A DNA stretch of 64,000 bases from Mangifera indica (Eukaryota > Streptophyta > Magnoliopsida > Sapindales > Anacardiaceae). The stretch spans positions 28,071,463 to 28,135,462 of the forward strand of contig NC_058137.1 in the NCBI RefSeq assembly GCF_011075055.1, given 5' to 3'. The notes beneath the pieces are model-generated. The model was not told the origin of the DNA. It searched no databases and saw only the letters and a program-made list of their open reading frames with translations. Position numbers and translations under genes: made by a program. Of this stretch, positions 45,165 to 57,748 are shown one piece after another; within the stretch, counting starts at the first letter, position 1, and every line of letters starts with the position of its first letter.

Positions 45165-46205
45165 ACAGACATCAAATTCATTAACACTGCTGCAAATTTC
45201 ACGTAGGAAAAAGATAAAGTACCACAGAACACAGAAGACATTTTAGTATTTATAACCCTAAACCCAACTTTAATTGGCTGAGAATATATAAGCAAAAGCG
45301 AAAAACACAAACGTTATGTAATCGCCTACCATCCCATATGTTCAAATTACCACAGAAGAGGTCAAACTGAAAAAGAAAAGGATCGAAAATATTTCAAAAA
45401 CCAGATGACAACTAAGGTTAAATGAACAAAGAAAGAGTAAATTACAAACTACACACACAAAACATATCAATAATGCCAATGCATTGCAATATCGAATGCA
45501 AAACCTGCAATAATACAGTGCCACATACAGAAAACTTAAGCATACAAACCAGGCAAGGATGCTATAAAATCAATAAAAGCATAACCTGTAACAATGAGCA
45601 TACTACTAGTAGCAAAATATAGGGCTGAATTCAATCTAAGACCAACCTGAAAAAGGCTCAGCTCAAGACAGTTTTGAGATCGACGAATTGAGACTCAAAA
45701 TGGACTAACTTTAGATTTGACCTGATAATACTTTGCTCGAACTTTGGCTCATTCGATTTGAACTCAAATTCAAATTTGAGCAGCTCTGATTGAATTCAGC
45801 CCTAGAAATATGAGGTCCAAAAAATGAACATTAGACTTTTAACTGTAACAAGTTGAAGTTTCAATATTAGTAAGCAATCTCTTATATTCAAACTGATTTG
45901 CCCAATTATATAATTTCAAATAGTAGAATTAAAAAATGGAACCCGTTAATATTTAAAAATTTTCAGTTACAGGTTTGGATTTAGAGCTTACTACAAAGCT
46001 ACGCTGTGATCTTGCAGGAATTATTAAAGTTTTGATTTTTCTTTTAAAAAACGTTAAACCAAATGAAACTTACATGAATTTTGAACTAGGTAAAACAGAA
46101 TCTGTAATAAAATTAAACTGTAACCACTGAAAGCTATTATCTAATATTGCCTTAAGACGAGGATAGTGTACAGAAAACTAAGGAAATAAACATGCACTTA
46201 CTAGG
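45165..46205 (-). other. putative 5' UTR intron of the L30 gene
   Basis: On the minus strand a donor-like CTA|GTAAGT near 46200 follows a CT-rich, gene-like leader (about 46206-46340). An acceptor-like CTGTAG lies near 45165, just before the ATG. Inside lies a MITE (45620-45804). Inferred from sequence only; cDNA would settle it. Confidence 0.45.
45620..45804. mobile_element. small MITE with 17-bp perfect terminal inverted repeats
   Basis: TAGGGCTGAATTCAATC at 45620-45636 is matched exactly in reverse complement at 45788-45804. Total length is 185 bp with no coding capacity. The TAGGG start resembles hAT-type ends, but the flanks do not show a clear 8-bp target duplication. Located in the inferred L30 5' UTR intron. 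Confidence 0.7.
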
Positions 46206-46821
46206 AGAGTGGTAGTTTTTCCAGTATTGACAGAAAATGTCGGTCTTCCGGTAGCGACGGCGGCGGGAGACGGTGATTTGCGTTGGATGAGAAGAGTCAA
46301 TGAGAGAAGCAGGCGAAGAAGAGGAGAGAGGAGAGGTCTAGAGATTTTGTTGGGCTCTTAATGGACTGAAATGCTTTGCTTATTGCGCCTAAACGGCCCA
46401 CAGTCTGTCTAATTCTAATTTTGTGAACTTCAGATAAAATTGGATTCGCTCATTTTTATAAACTTGTTAATTTTGAATTCATTCGAATTTAGACTTCAAT
46501 CAACCTGTTCGAGCCTCAGTTTATGCTGAAGAATAAATTTATTTTCATAAATCGAATTGAGTTCAAAACAAATCCACCATTCCAAAATTCAAGTTAACTA
46601 CTTGAATTCGAGAACTAATTAAATTATTTTCTACCCAAATTTAAACTTGAATCCTTTTTGAGTTTCTCTCCTTTGATTTTCATGGCAACAACAATCACAA
46701 ATTCAAACAAACATAAATTTGGCACCTTCATGGGGCTTCTTCAACTGTTGGAATTTATTAAGGAACATAATCACAAACCCCTGCAAGTATATATACATAC
46801 AATCTTTGAGATTTCAGAACT

Positions 46822-47276
46822 TTAATCTTCATCGCCCGTCCAGCGGTAATCAACTCCTTCTTCATGCTCTTCGAATCTCTTCTTCACAGCTTCAACTTTA
46901 GACTCACCAATGGTGGCCTCTTCCGGTACATCATAAAACCTATCACCCGTCTGACTTGCCACTCCTTGCTCCGCCGCTTTAAGCTTCTGCTTCTCCTCCG
47001 CTACCCTTTCGAACTCTTCAGCTGTCGACGGCGCTCTCTCCTCCATTACGTGCCTTTCATCACGCAGCCGGTTATCTTTGCCATACCTCTGCAACATTCA
47101 ATTCACCGACTGTCATCAGAATCAGTGACTAATAATTAAACATGATATATAATTTTATATTAACTAATTACCCTAAAGGGATTGTAGAGGCAGGCGGTGA
47201 AGGGCTTCATGGAAGAGGGCCGGGTAGATTTGTAAAAGAGAAAGATGAAGCCTCTCACTTGTGATAGCAGTGACAT
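46822..47276 (-). CDS. small conserved-looking protein of unknown function
   Basis: Two exons, 47276-47172 and 47088-46822, with a GT-AG intron of 83 bp; 123 residues. The N-terminus (MSLLSQVRGFIFLFYKSTRP) is hydrophobic and basic without acids, so it could target mitochondria or span a membrane. The rest is charged and probably helical (NRLRDERHVMEERAPSTAEE and EEFERVAEEKQKLKAAEQG), with a C-terminal EEHEEGVDYRWTGDED. I do not recognise the family. The splice fit, codon-like composition and position in a conserved gene block argue that it is real. Confidence 0.72.
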
Positions 47277-47977
47277 GGATGAAAGCTTTCAATTTTCAGA
47301 AACGAGAGTGTGAGCGAACGAGATTGAAAGTTCTCAAAGTATGGAAAATTGGTAACAAGATAGAACTAGAAGTTCCGTGTCTCTCTTGGCACTTGAATGG
47401 ACACGTGGTGATTTCTTATTTCCCACTACATTTTAATCTGACTAGCTGTTTGGACATCGTAAGTTTACGACGTCACCAGTCCTCCTCTGTTCATCTGTTT
47501 CAGTAGTTCAACGAGTGGACGATGTAAATGTGAGAGAAAAGGATTATTTTTACCTCACTCAAGCCCTTATATTGCCTAAATCTCGTCCTCCTCCACTTGT
47601 TTCAAGGCTAGATTTATCCCTTTTTCATCAGATTTATTCAAACTCTAATTTTAATTATTAAAAACAAATTCTACATATTTATTAAAATTTAACAAAGGAT
47701 TAGAAATGAACCTTTTAAATTTAGAGAGTGAGAATTATTTCATCAAAGTTTGGGTGGAGAGTTGTCATTCGGCTAAAAATAATGAAAATGGTTGGCAATT
47801 TTTAGTAGTGTTATAGGAGATTTTGCAATAAGATTTTTTTCATCAGCTATATTGTATATATCTGAAAAGTCAAACGTTTGACCTGGGTAACATGTGGTCT
47901 TCTTTCTGAAATTAGGGTTTCTCTGAACGGAACTGAACTTTGCCGTCGTCTGCCACAACTTTTTGTCTCGTCACGAT
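47277..47977. other. divergent intergenic region before CNX5
   Basis: About 700 bp between two divergently transcribed genes. It presumably holds both promoters. No clear TATA box was recognised on the CNX5 side. Confidence 0.55.
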
Positions 47978-50900
47978 ATGGAGACCAACGGAGATGGTGC
48001 TGACGTGTCTCGAATCCTCAGAGAACTAGAAAGCTTAAAGGCTTCTAAGAGGGAAATTGAGCATCGAATTTCCGTTCTCGAAGCTCAGCTTCATCAGAAA
48101 GCAAACACCGTTAGTAACGGTTCTTGTGCTTCAATGACCACCGTTGATTCCAATGGCTTATCACCGGACATGATCTACCGTTACAGTCGCCACCTCTTGC
48201 TTCCTTCCTTTGGAGTTCAAGGTCTTATTCGTCAGTTTACGGCTTCAAATTTATTATTTTTTATAATTATGTTGCTTCAATTTGAAGTTTTTATTTGTTT
48301 AATTTTGGTTACAGGGCAGTCGAATCTGTTAAAATCTTCAATTCTAGTCGTTGGAGCTGGTGGTTTGGGCTCGCCAGCTCTTCTCTATCTTGCAGCTTGT
48401 GGGGTTGGTAAGAAGAAAAATTTATTGGGGATTTGAGACTTCGTTGACAACCTCGTTTTTATAAAATTTGGACTTTGCTAAAACACAAACTTTTGATTGA
48501 TCTCCTGCCAGAAACTGATGATAGTTTGCAAAATTTTGTGTTTTAGTAAGCTCTCTTTGCTGGAGAGACATGTTGCTATGTATATTCCTTTCAGTTTTTA
48601 CAATTTGAACCTTTGAGGTTGTTGAAACTTGAAACTATTTTAATGGTTTTGCTTCTCAGGGCGATTGGGTATTGTGGATCATGATGTAGTTGAGCTTAAC
48701 AACATGCACAGGCAGGTATAAGATTTAATGTTAATATCAACTAGCTCGTAGGCAATGGCTTTGAGAACCTGTCTGCTTGTGGTGAAAACATCTAATAAAA
48801 TAGGATTTATGATTGCTTAAGATTATTGATAATATTCATGAGTTTGAACCTTTTCATGATTTTTTTTTTTTTCGCTTTCAAATTATTGTTTAAGATTTTG
48901 ATTTAATCCCCCCTTTAACTATTGTTTTCATAATTTCCTGCTTTTAGATTATCCACACTGAAGCATATATTGGTCAGCCCAAAGTGAGATCAGCTGCAGC
49001 TGCTTGTCGCTCGTATGTTACACTTTTCTGATTTTTGTGTACTAAAATTTTTTTGCTGAATTTCTCTGCTTTGAAAAGGCTAAACTCACCTTTTCTTTTC
49101 ACTTGAAGTTCAATGCAAAATTTTTGTTGTATACGTTTTTTCTTGTTTTGTCTAACATGGAATTTTCTTCCAGGATCAACTCCACTATTCAGATTGTTGA
49201 ACACCAGGAAGCATTGCGTACCTCAAATGCTTTGGAGATTTTGAGCAAGTATCCTTGATTAAATAACTTTTAACAATCTCTGTGGGTTTTTTCTTTTTTT
49301 TTTTTTGTCCTTTTCAGTTGTAATGTTGTGTGGTGAAATGTTAAGGATTCCATGACTGCCATCACTTTTAAGATATGACATAGTAGTAGATGCAACTGAT
49401 AATGCACCAAGCCGATACATGATCAGTGATTGTTGTGTGGTGTTGGGGAAGGTAAGCTTTTCTGTACAGTGCACATTCTTTTGGATGATTGTCCAATGAT
49501 GTATGAATTGACTTCAAAACATGGCAATTGAAGTTTTCCAAAGTTACCTTCCGATTAGATCTATTCTTTGCCCTCTAAATGTTTCAACATTGAAATGTAT
49601 AACTTGAGTCCCAAGCAACAGCGTGATGAAGCAAACAAAGTTTCTGTCTTTCTTTTACTTCATCCTCAATCAAATATGAGATGATAATGCCTCTTATATT
49701 TATAAGATTTTCTCCGGTTATATTTACATGCATGAAGCTTTGAGGCTTTTTCTTTGTTTTAAGAAATAGAATAGGAGAGTCAATTATGTGCCATCACTTT
49801 CTTTTTGGGAATAATTATCATTTGTATGTTGTCACATGCAGCCTCTTGTATCTGGTGCTGCACTGGGATTGGAAGGGCAGGTATGTATGCCACAGTTTGG
49901 GTACTCTGATTGGTTAAAGCTATAATTTTCTGTATATATAACTTGGTTTCTGTATATGTATTGTGCAAATTATTGGCATACCCACATTGTTAGAGTTATC
50001 TTGCAGCTTACAGTTTACAACCACAATGGAGGTCCATGCTATCGTTGCCTATTTCCAACTCCACCTCCTACGACGGCATGCCAAAGATGTGCTGATAATG
50101 GAGTCTTAGGAGTAGGTGTGTTGATAATTTCTTTTTGACAGGACCTTTGATCAATTTTAACTTCAAGTTGACCACCATATATTTATATAAGTTATGAAGC
50201 ATGATTGCTGGAGAAGTTCTTGTGAATAAAAAAAGAAATTATCATACTGAGTCATAGTTAAAGATGTTATCTTTGATCTTGGTAATTGTGCTGCATGTTA
50301 ATAGATTTTTCCTTGTGGGGATTCATCATCCCTCAGATAATAATGCATATTGAAATCAGAATTAAGTATAGAAATTTGTGTTATGTATTGGTTTTAAGAA
50401 TGAGAAAAATAAATATTGATCCTTGCTGTCAATGTGCTATTATTAAATTTAATATCTAAGCAATTTTCTCCTCAAAAGGCTAATTCCTCTATTTATGTAT
50501 TTCAGTTCCAGGAATTATCGGCTGTCTCCAAGCTTTAGAGGCCATTAAAATTGCTAGTGCTATCGGTGAACCACTCTCAGGAAGGATGCTTCTATTTGAT
50601 GCTTTGTCAGGACGAATTCGTGTAGTAAGTTGCATTTTCTTCCTTTTGTTGTGTCTATTAAGTTCAAATTTAGTATCAGAATGCAGGGTTCTTTTTGTCT
50701 ATCTCTTCTGTTCTCCAATTAGTGGTTAATGCTATCAGTGCTAGCAAACTTAAATGGCTGATACTTATCACCTTTATACTTGCTGAAGCTTTATAAATAT
50801 TTGTCAGGGTTCTGATTTAAGTAGCTTTTGTTTGGCTTTGTGACCTGATTGTTTTCTGTCAATAGTTCAAATTTGACCCATCCTTTATATATTATCTCTG

Positions 50901-51570
50901 TTGGTGCGGTATTATCTTCTTATCCGATATATTATTCACCTTTGCTTAGGTAAAGATTAGAGGCAGATCATTACAGTGCAAAGTTTGTGGAGAAAATTCA
51001 GCATTTACCAAAGATGTATTTAGAAATTTTGATTATGAGAAGTTCACTCAATCTCCTTTATCCACGGTATTACTTCTTGTTTCAGCTGCATGTGTTTGAT
51101 TGCATCGGTTTCATTATTTAGCCTAATACACTGAATCTTTAACTAAATCTAATGCATGAACATCCAATTATTTGCAGCTTCCCTTAAAGTTGAATTTGCT
51201 TCCGGCAGATTCCAGAATAAGCAGCACGGAATATAAAGAAAAAGTCATTAAAGGAGAGGCACATGTATTGGTGGATGTACGGCCAGGACATCACTTCGAG
51301 ATTGTTTCTCTTCCGAACTCTATAAACATCCCACTCACAAGTTTGGAGTCAAGACTACCTGAGGTTTCATCAGCATTGAAAGAAAAAGAAGAGCAGGATG
51401 GAACTAATCCTGGTTCCGGTGTTAGCCTATACATGGTATGTAGAAGAGGCAACGATTCACAGAGAGCTGTGCAGCTTCTCAAGACCATGGGATTCACTTC
51501 AGCTAAGGATATCATTGGGGGGCTTGAGTCCTGGGCACGTGACGTGGATCCGAACTTTCCTACGTATTAG
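47978..51570 (+). CDS. CNX5: adenylyltransferase and sulfurtransferase MOCS3 / CNX5
   Basis: Eleven exons: 47978-48221, 48315-48407, 48660-48715, 48948-49012, 49174-49248, 49373-49451, 49842-49880, 50007-50115, 50506-50624, 50950-51066 and 51178-51570; 462 residues; all junctions fit GT-AG and phase. After a coiled N-terminus come an E1-like MoeB/ThiF domain (ATP loop [24 protein letters not shown]; zinc Cys pairs CYRC about 228/231 and CKVC about 303/306; catalytic Cys about 245 in RCADNGVLG) and a C-terminal rhodanese domain ([13 protein letters not shown]; persulfide Cys about 420 in [12 protein letters not shown]). It adenylates and thiolates the C-terminus of the molybdopterin-synthase small subunit and of URM1, serving molybdenum-cofactor synthesis and tRNA thiolation in the cytosol. 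Arabidopsis counterpart: At5g55130. Confidence 0.95.
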
Positions 51571-52652
51571 CAGGCATTCTTGAGAGGCGTGTTTGTACCA
51601 TTATTAATTTGTCACCATACTTATTTGTTCCATTTTGGTATTGTTTCTGCGAAAATTACATGAAACCGGCCATTGGAATTAAAGAGTGTCCCAGTTGCTA
51701 CCTTGAAGTAACCTATAATTTTGATTTTTTTTTTTTTTTTTTTTGGTATTCAATTTTGATTATTTGCCCTTTGTGTTGATGTAAAAGAACTTAATGAATG
51801 ATGTCATGGGTATGAGTCTTCTTTTTGGTTTTTTTAGTCACTTTCAGTTAGCAGCAATGGCCAAGCCCAGACTCCTAAAGAAAATAGGGCTTTAACTTGA
51901 TTTCAAGAAGTATAGCACTGCCCAATAAATGCCGACTAGTTGGCGTCGGCAAAAGTAATATTAGACTCGAGAGTTAAATTTAAACTGTCAGGAACTTCAG
52001 CTCAACTTGATCTCCATCGTGTTAAGGCTGGTTCAATTTACATATCTATACATATGTTTCATTGATTCAAGTAAGATTTAATTATATAATAATGAATAAT
52101 ATTATATGTACTTATAAGTATCAATTTAGATTTTATGTCATTATAACATTTGGCTTTGTTTTATTTTAAATTTAAAATTATTTAATCATATAATATATAT
52201 ATCATTAATATCATCATTAGACTTATTATAAATATATATAGTTTAATTAAAGGCTCCAAGAATTTTTGAAAAAAAAAAAAACCGAAGCATTAATAAACTT
52301 TCAAATTCTTTATATCACAACACAACGCGCAAGAAAGCCATTCCAGAGATGGAGCATGCACATATAAGCTCTGCTCTTTCTGAGGGACATAAAAGGTTAA
52401 CAATAGAGTATTCTTTTGCTCTAACAAATCGAAATTAAAGAGCAATGACAACGCAAAATGGTCACTACACTTGTTAAGCTTTGGCATGGTAACGAAAAAC
52501 AAGAACAGTGACTGTAGAAGATTGATAAATAAAACGCAAACTCACACATATACTGATTTATAAGCAGAACAAGATCATCGAATTGCTGAAACATGAAATA
52601 TGCAGCTTGCCTTCACACAATCCACACACTATCAGAGACATAAGAACATTTA
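51571..52652. other. convergent spacer CNX5 to STIG1-like
   Basis: 3' ends of both genes, a poly-T tract near 51725-51745, AT-rich sequence. No gene. Confidence 0.6.
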
Positions 52653-53189
52653 TTATATGTTGCTAGAAGGTGGCTGATCACCCCATGGTGGTTCTTGTCT
52701 GCCTTTGCCAAGTGGTGGTGGGTGTGTTGGCCGCGGCCGAGGTTCAGGCTGAGCATAACCGCACATACCATAGTAGCAACGCACTCCCCAAGGGCATCTA
52801 CTGCCACACTTGCCACAATTAAAGCGACTAACACTTGTATTGCTACAAAAGCCACGGCAACATTGCCATGTAAATGGGCACCTGATCGCACACAAACCAC
52901 AGTGATTTACATCGGAACTCACATCAACACAACGGTTCCTGCAACATCTCATCTGGGTTCCTGGCTTCTTCCCTCGACTACATATCCGTGGCCTGTTCCG
53001 GCACCCTGGTCCTGGAGGCCATGGATCTCGCCCCCGCCCTCCATTGGTCACTTTTTTAAGCCAAGGCGATGATACTAATGAGCCATTGTTGGCACCTTGG
53101 AGCACCCTTTTGGCCATAAATTTGCTTTCAACTATTGCAAAGGGTGCAAGTATTAGTATTAAGAAAGTGATTAGAGCATAATTGGCCAT
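52653..53189 (-). CDS. stigma-specific STIG1-like Cys-rich secreted protein
   Basis: Single exon, 178 residues. A signal peptide (about 1-22) is followed by a variable region with a Pro/Gly patch (DPWPPGPGC) and the Cys-rich STIG1 domain about 65-145 (MRCCRNRCVDV; NHCGLCAIRCPFTWQCCRG; RFNCGKCGSRCPWGVRCYYG). The tail is Pro-rich (PEPRPRPTHPPP). Family members are small apoplastic peptides acting in stigma exudate, pollen-tube growth or lipid binding. The role here is unproven. It sits between CNX5 and L31; from memory the Arabidopsis STIG1-like gene of this block (At5g55110) lies on the other side of VTC5, suggesting a local shift. Confidence 0.9.
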   Translation of the reverse strand: MANYALITFLILILAPFAIVESKFMAKRVLQGANNGSLVSSPWLKKVTNGGRGRDPWPPGPGCRNRPRICSRGKKPGTQMRCCRNRCVDVSSDVNHCGLCAIRCPFTWQCCRGFCSNTSVSRFNCGKCGSRCPWGVRCYYGMCGYAQPEPRPRPTHPPPLGKGRQEPPWGDQPPSSNI

Positions 53190-53234
53190 CCGGGTCAGTT
53201 CAAGATGCAGTACAGAAAATTATGGCGGCTTCAT

Positions 53235-53245
53235 ATATTTATATA
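53235..53245 (-). promoter_or_regulatory. putative TATA box of the STIG1-like gene
   Basis: Minus-strand TTATATAAATA about 50 bp before the ATG. Confidence 0.5.
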
Positions 53246-54412
53246 AGCAAAATGCTGATTCAGTTACTATTATGAAGCTTGCTTTTCTTATAGGTTACTA
53301 TTAAATTCTCGTGTTGTGGGAGGTGCTAATTACTAATTACGTGATTGACAGGAGAGTTGTGCTCTTCTTAATTTGTGCTTGGAGTTGATTGACCTTCAAG
53401 AAATCTTTTTTTCATAACTTATAACAAATCCCAAATGAAAAAGTTATGTGCCTAGTCCTTGATTTGTGGTCACATCTATTGCTAATTGTTGGATCTAGCT
53501 TAGGTTGGTGGTCATTTTGAATTAGTCGAACTCGAATTAAGGTAGTCCCAACTCAAATTTGAGTTGTGTTAGATAGAATCGAGTAATTTGTTAATATATT
53601 TAGTTTTTCTAACGACTTTTCATTTTCTACATAAGCTTTTTAACTTTTCTGAAGATTTTTTTTTTTTCATTGTTTTTTTTCGATGATTCTTTTTTCTTCT
53701 TCAATGTTTTCCAACAACTTCTCTAACAATTCGTTGTCAACTCGAGCTAGACTTTCTATATTTGAGCCAAGTTCAAACTAATTTTTGTTCAAGAATGGCT
53801 CGGCTTGAATCCACCTTCACTCATCGGCCAAATTAGATGTGCTTTATTTTCTTTTTATTGGTGAAGTGTTTGTCATAAGGTAAGCCTGATGCCTGTCACG
53901 TTGCAATTTTCATAAACATTTTCTCAATCTTTGGCAAAAAGGAGCCGAATTTTCTTGGACTGTTTACATGAGCAAAAAGGAAATTCAGAGGAAAGGGTTG
54001 TTGAGGAACCCATCAAAGCCAAGAGCTCCAACTCCTGAGTTCTTCTCATGGCTCTGTTTCCAGCAGACAAGTTACTGAGACCTACTCATTCAAGAATATA
54101 AACATAAAAGAGAGGGCAATTGCCTCCAATCAACATTGAATGATATCCAGAAGCAATATCAGATGAATCATAGCGTGATTTACTCATGGTTTAGGGTAAA
54201 AAAACAAATTGTGAAAACTTGATTGAATTACTGAAGATAACTTGAAAATTGTGTTGCCTCACAACTATAATCAAAATGAAAATTTGTAAATCTAAGCACA
54301 CATGGAGTAGAAAAATGATGATGTCCCTCAGAGAATCAGGTTTTGGTTAATTTTGTAAAATAGAAATACAAGTCCGGCTACAATATCTAACTTCACTCTG
54401 GACCTTTGCTTT
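53246..54412. other. spacer STIG1-like to L31
   Basis: AT-rich, with a block near 53515-53830 rich in CGAACTCGAATT / CAACTCGAGC motifs that may be a decayed MITE. No gene. Confidence 0.5.
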
Positions 54413-54622
54413 TCATTTTTCATTGTTTTCGGTATTCTCCTGCTGCTCATACCGGCGCTTAAACTTAGCAAGCTGTCCAATACTTTGAGCCATCTGGCGT
54501 CTTGCCCTAAAATGGTACACTTTGCCGACATGGTGTATTTTTGTCATCATAACATGCATCAATCTGCCGCTCTGGGTCACATAGGATATCCATTGCATCT
54601 GAGGGTGTAGTCCCTTCTTCAT
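54413..54622 (-). CDS. ribosomal protein bL31-like (organellar)
   Basis: 69 residues in one coding exon. It starts MKKGLHPQMQWISYVTQSGR, the bL31 N-terminal signature, and continues GKVYHFRARRQMAQSIGQLA with a basic, then acidic, tail. The ATG at 54622 is chosen because it begins the MKKG motif right after an intron acceptor (ATTGCAG at about 54633-54639). The usual bL31 zinc Cys residues are absent. Probably a mitochondrial ribosome component with a 5' UTR exon upstream. The Arabidopsis counterpart would be At5g55125 (from memory). Confidence 0.85.
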   Translation of the reverse strand: MKKGLHPQMQWISYVTQSGRLMHVMMTKIHHVGKVYHFRARRQMAQSIGQLAKFKRRYEQQENTENNEK

Positions 54623-54632
54623 TTCTATAAAT

Positions 54633-55826
54633 CTGCAATCCAGATTCAAGACAGAAGCTTATGTTACAGAACTTTATGCAGAAAGAACATCAAAATAACT
54701 AGTGTTGCCACTTTAGAACATCGATAACAACATGAGAAAAACCAATCATCAGATATCAATGCAAAACTCACCGAATACTTAAAAGCCTAATAATTATTTT
54801 TAATATACCTCTGATAAAAGGAATTCAGTATATTAAAGCGGCTTCCTATGCAAAATTTTGCTGTGAATCAAGTTTCCAAATAAAGTGAGGACTTACTTCA
54901 TTACCTTTTTTTCTATTAGGCAGGAAAGATATGCAGAAATATATACAAATGATGGGTTCATTATCTTAATTATTTAACGTTTAACAGAACATAACCTACA
55001 AGTGACCAGGTCATGAAAATGTAAGCATTAAACAAACATCTTGTTTCACCTTTAGATAAACTAATTATATGATACTATTGGTTGAGTTTTTAATTTATCA
55101 AAATTATCCATTCCTTCAATTCCCATTCTTTTGAAGAGCATGGATTCCACTCAAGTTATGTTCAACCACCTTTAGCTAAATTAGCAAGCTCAGCTCATCA
55201 CTACAAAGTTTAAACATTTTTATCATAGTATATAACACCATCAACCATCAGTTTGACCTAATTTTGCATAAAACTGTGTTAGGAAATGAATCAAGTGAAA
55301 AGAAACTGGAAATCAAAAATCAATCGCACTAACAAAACAAATTTACGTTGTTCGGCTAATAATGGTTATGACCAGGGCCACACTAGCCTAATATACACAA
55401 TCTACACTCTCATGCATAAACATTACTCACGACTCCAATGCGCCTGATATGATTAGCCACGACTAATTGTTCAATTATACCAAAAAAAAAAAAGTTAAAC
55501 AAACAACAACTAATTTCTCAGAGGCATTTCTGCGAACATCTTGAAATACAACAATTTGTGAAACCCATTTACATAAAAATCATATTCAGAAACATAAATC
55601 CCTTAATTTACCAAACTAACATTCAAAACCCACTTCTTGCTTACTTTGAACAATCAAATCCTACTTTGTGATTCATTCCTTAACGCCAATAATACATACA
55701 CAACGAATAATGCCTCACAAGACTAAATATTCTTCAAATTTTTACACTAAATCAGAAGGATAATAAGAAACTATTATAGAAATACTATGTGAGTATTTGG
55801 TGAGAGTGTGAAGTTCGGAACTTACA
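54633..55826 (-). other. putative 5' UTR intron of the L31 gene
   Basis: A donor-like CTCT|GTAAGTTCC on the minus strand near 55826 and an acceptor TTGCAG just before the ATG bracket about 1.2 kb of AT-rich sequence with no gene. The leader exon would be about 55827-55870. Confidence 0.5.
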
Positions 55827-57391
55827 GAGATGGAGAGAGCTCACAAACCTCAGTTGGGCGATACAAGTAGCTTAAATGCTTAATTCTTATTTGCTTTGTT
55901 CGTATACCGGTATACGTATATTTCTGGAATTATAGGGGGTGATGGATAATTCTGATTAACATTGAGGTTAAATTGGAAAACAATAATTCGACAAACTAGT
56001 GATTGTATGGGTTATTCTGTAATTTACAACAAAATAAGGATTTTTATGGTGATTCATCATTTCGTTTGATTCAAAGAAAATTATGCGCCAAACTAGCGTA
56101 CCTATATAAAATGACAAATTAATCCGATAATAAGCAATTGAAAGGTATGTTTGGTTATTATTTTATTCACTTTAAAATCTCATAATTATATAATATCATA
56201 TTTAATTGTATAAATAAATTAAAAAATTTATTTGTAAATATAAATAATTGTTACAGTTACTTTGATATTTTGTCAACTAGAAACGGTTTTATTATTTTCC
56301 ACAAAATTATAGAGTTGATTATTGAAAAACAGAAATTGGGGTTTAAATGGGGTTTTCTTAAAATTAATATGAGATAACGGTTATTTTTAAATTTGATACC
56401 CAAATCGGTGCTTTGATACTTGATTAAATAGTTGAAATTTCCCATTTTTTAATATGTTAAAATCTTAAATGTGGGAAGCTGAGGCCAAAAAAAAAATAAG
56501 AATCTAATAGTTGGGTTGCACCAAAATTTGTTTGATTTAATTCTCAAATTTAAATTTAGATCTAACGAACTGAATTAAAATTAAATATTAAACTTTTTTT
56601 TATAAATAAATCAAATTTGTGTTAATTTAAATATTTGAATTCGAGCCTAAATTTATCATTCTCAAACTATTTTTTTGGATTGAAACCAAACTTGAGTTGG
56701 GCATTCATCAGGCAAGCTTGGATCAAATTCGAGCATGTACCAAACCAGAGATTACTTGTATCAACTATCGACTGATAATTTAAGTTAATTAGCATTAATT
56801 TGAGTTAAATTATTAGCAAAAATTGTACTGAAAAGGTTTTCTTTTTCCTATTTGAAGGGAAGTAGGTCAAAAGTTATTGGGTTAAGAAGAACCAATGCTG
56901 CAAAAGAAAAGATTATTTTTCTTGTCTTGCCATTTTTTCTTCCCTGCCTGCCTCATTGCTTACGCAAATTATGCAGCATCTGGGCGTGTCATCCTGATTT
57001 GATCTTGCCTTTTATCATTTCTTTAACTTACAGTTGCAGATAAACATGAGGTAGGACTGTTACTCAATAGTTTAGATTATATCCAAGGTCCCAACACCTC
57101 AATCATGAATAACAATTATATTCGAACCAAGCTAAGTTCAGACAGCAACTAACGTAAATTTAATTTGAATTTATAATACTTAGTCTAAACTCATTACGAC
57201 TTACATATAGTCTCATAGAAAGTTACCAACAACACTACAATTCTATAAACAATATCACCGTAAAAACAAATGAAATCAAACTTAAATCCAACTGTCAAAC
57301 CAAAATTTTAGCATCAACCCCTCCTGCAAAACAGTAACATGATGCATGATAAACGTGGAAATCAATTATTTGAAGGGGAGAGGGCCCCTGC

Positions 57392-57428
<37 letters not shown>

Positions 57429-57748
57429 AAGAGGGCAATAATTGAATACGAGAATATCGCTAAATATAATTATAAAAATATTAATCATGCGCATGTAAGA
57501 GAGGCAAAAAACAAATATATCACACAGCAAACACTGAATCTTACATAACACTGAAAGCATATATCAACAGTACATCATGAGTCTGATGAGACGTTTCAAC
57601 AGAAACACAAATTACAGCAACCACTGCAAACAGAGTCTGCTTATTCAGGCAACCGCCTCACTCCATGAAACACAAACTCATATGGTAGACCCTAGCATGA
57701 ATGAGCCAGACCTAAATGCACAGATGGTCTGGTTATCCAGCCCAGATC
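55827..57748. other. L31 promoter region and spacer to GGP
   Basis: Holds a 16-bp perfect palindrome (55901-55916) just upstream of the inferred L31 leader, AT-rich degenerate repeats (56520-56700) and a (GA)n tract (57394-57425). No gene. Confidence 0.6.
57394..57425. repeat. (GA)n microsatellite
   Basis: About 32 bp of GA dinucleotides beyond the 3' end of the GGP gene. Confidence 0.93.

Noticed and set aside
47261..47506. 81-residue plus-strand ORF before CNX5
   Set aside because: It overlaps the start of the divergent 123-residue gene on the other strand and has no recognisable features.
52695..53072. Plus-strand 125-residue ORF
   Set aside because: It is antisense to the STIG1-like coding region, which has a signal peptide and the expected Cys pattern.
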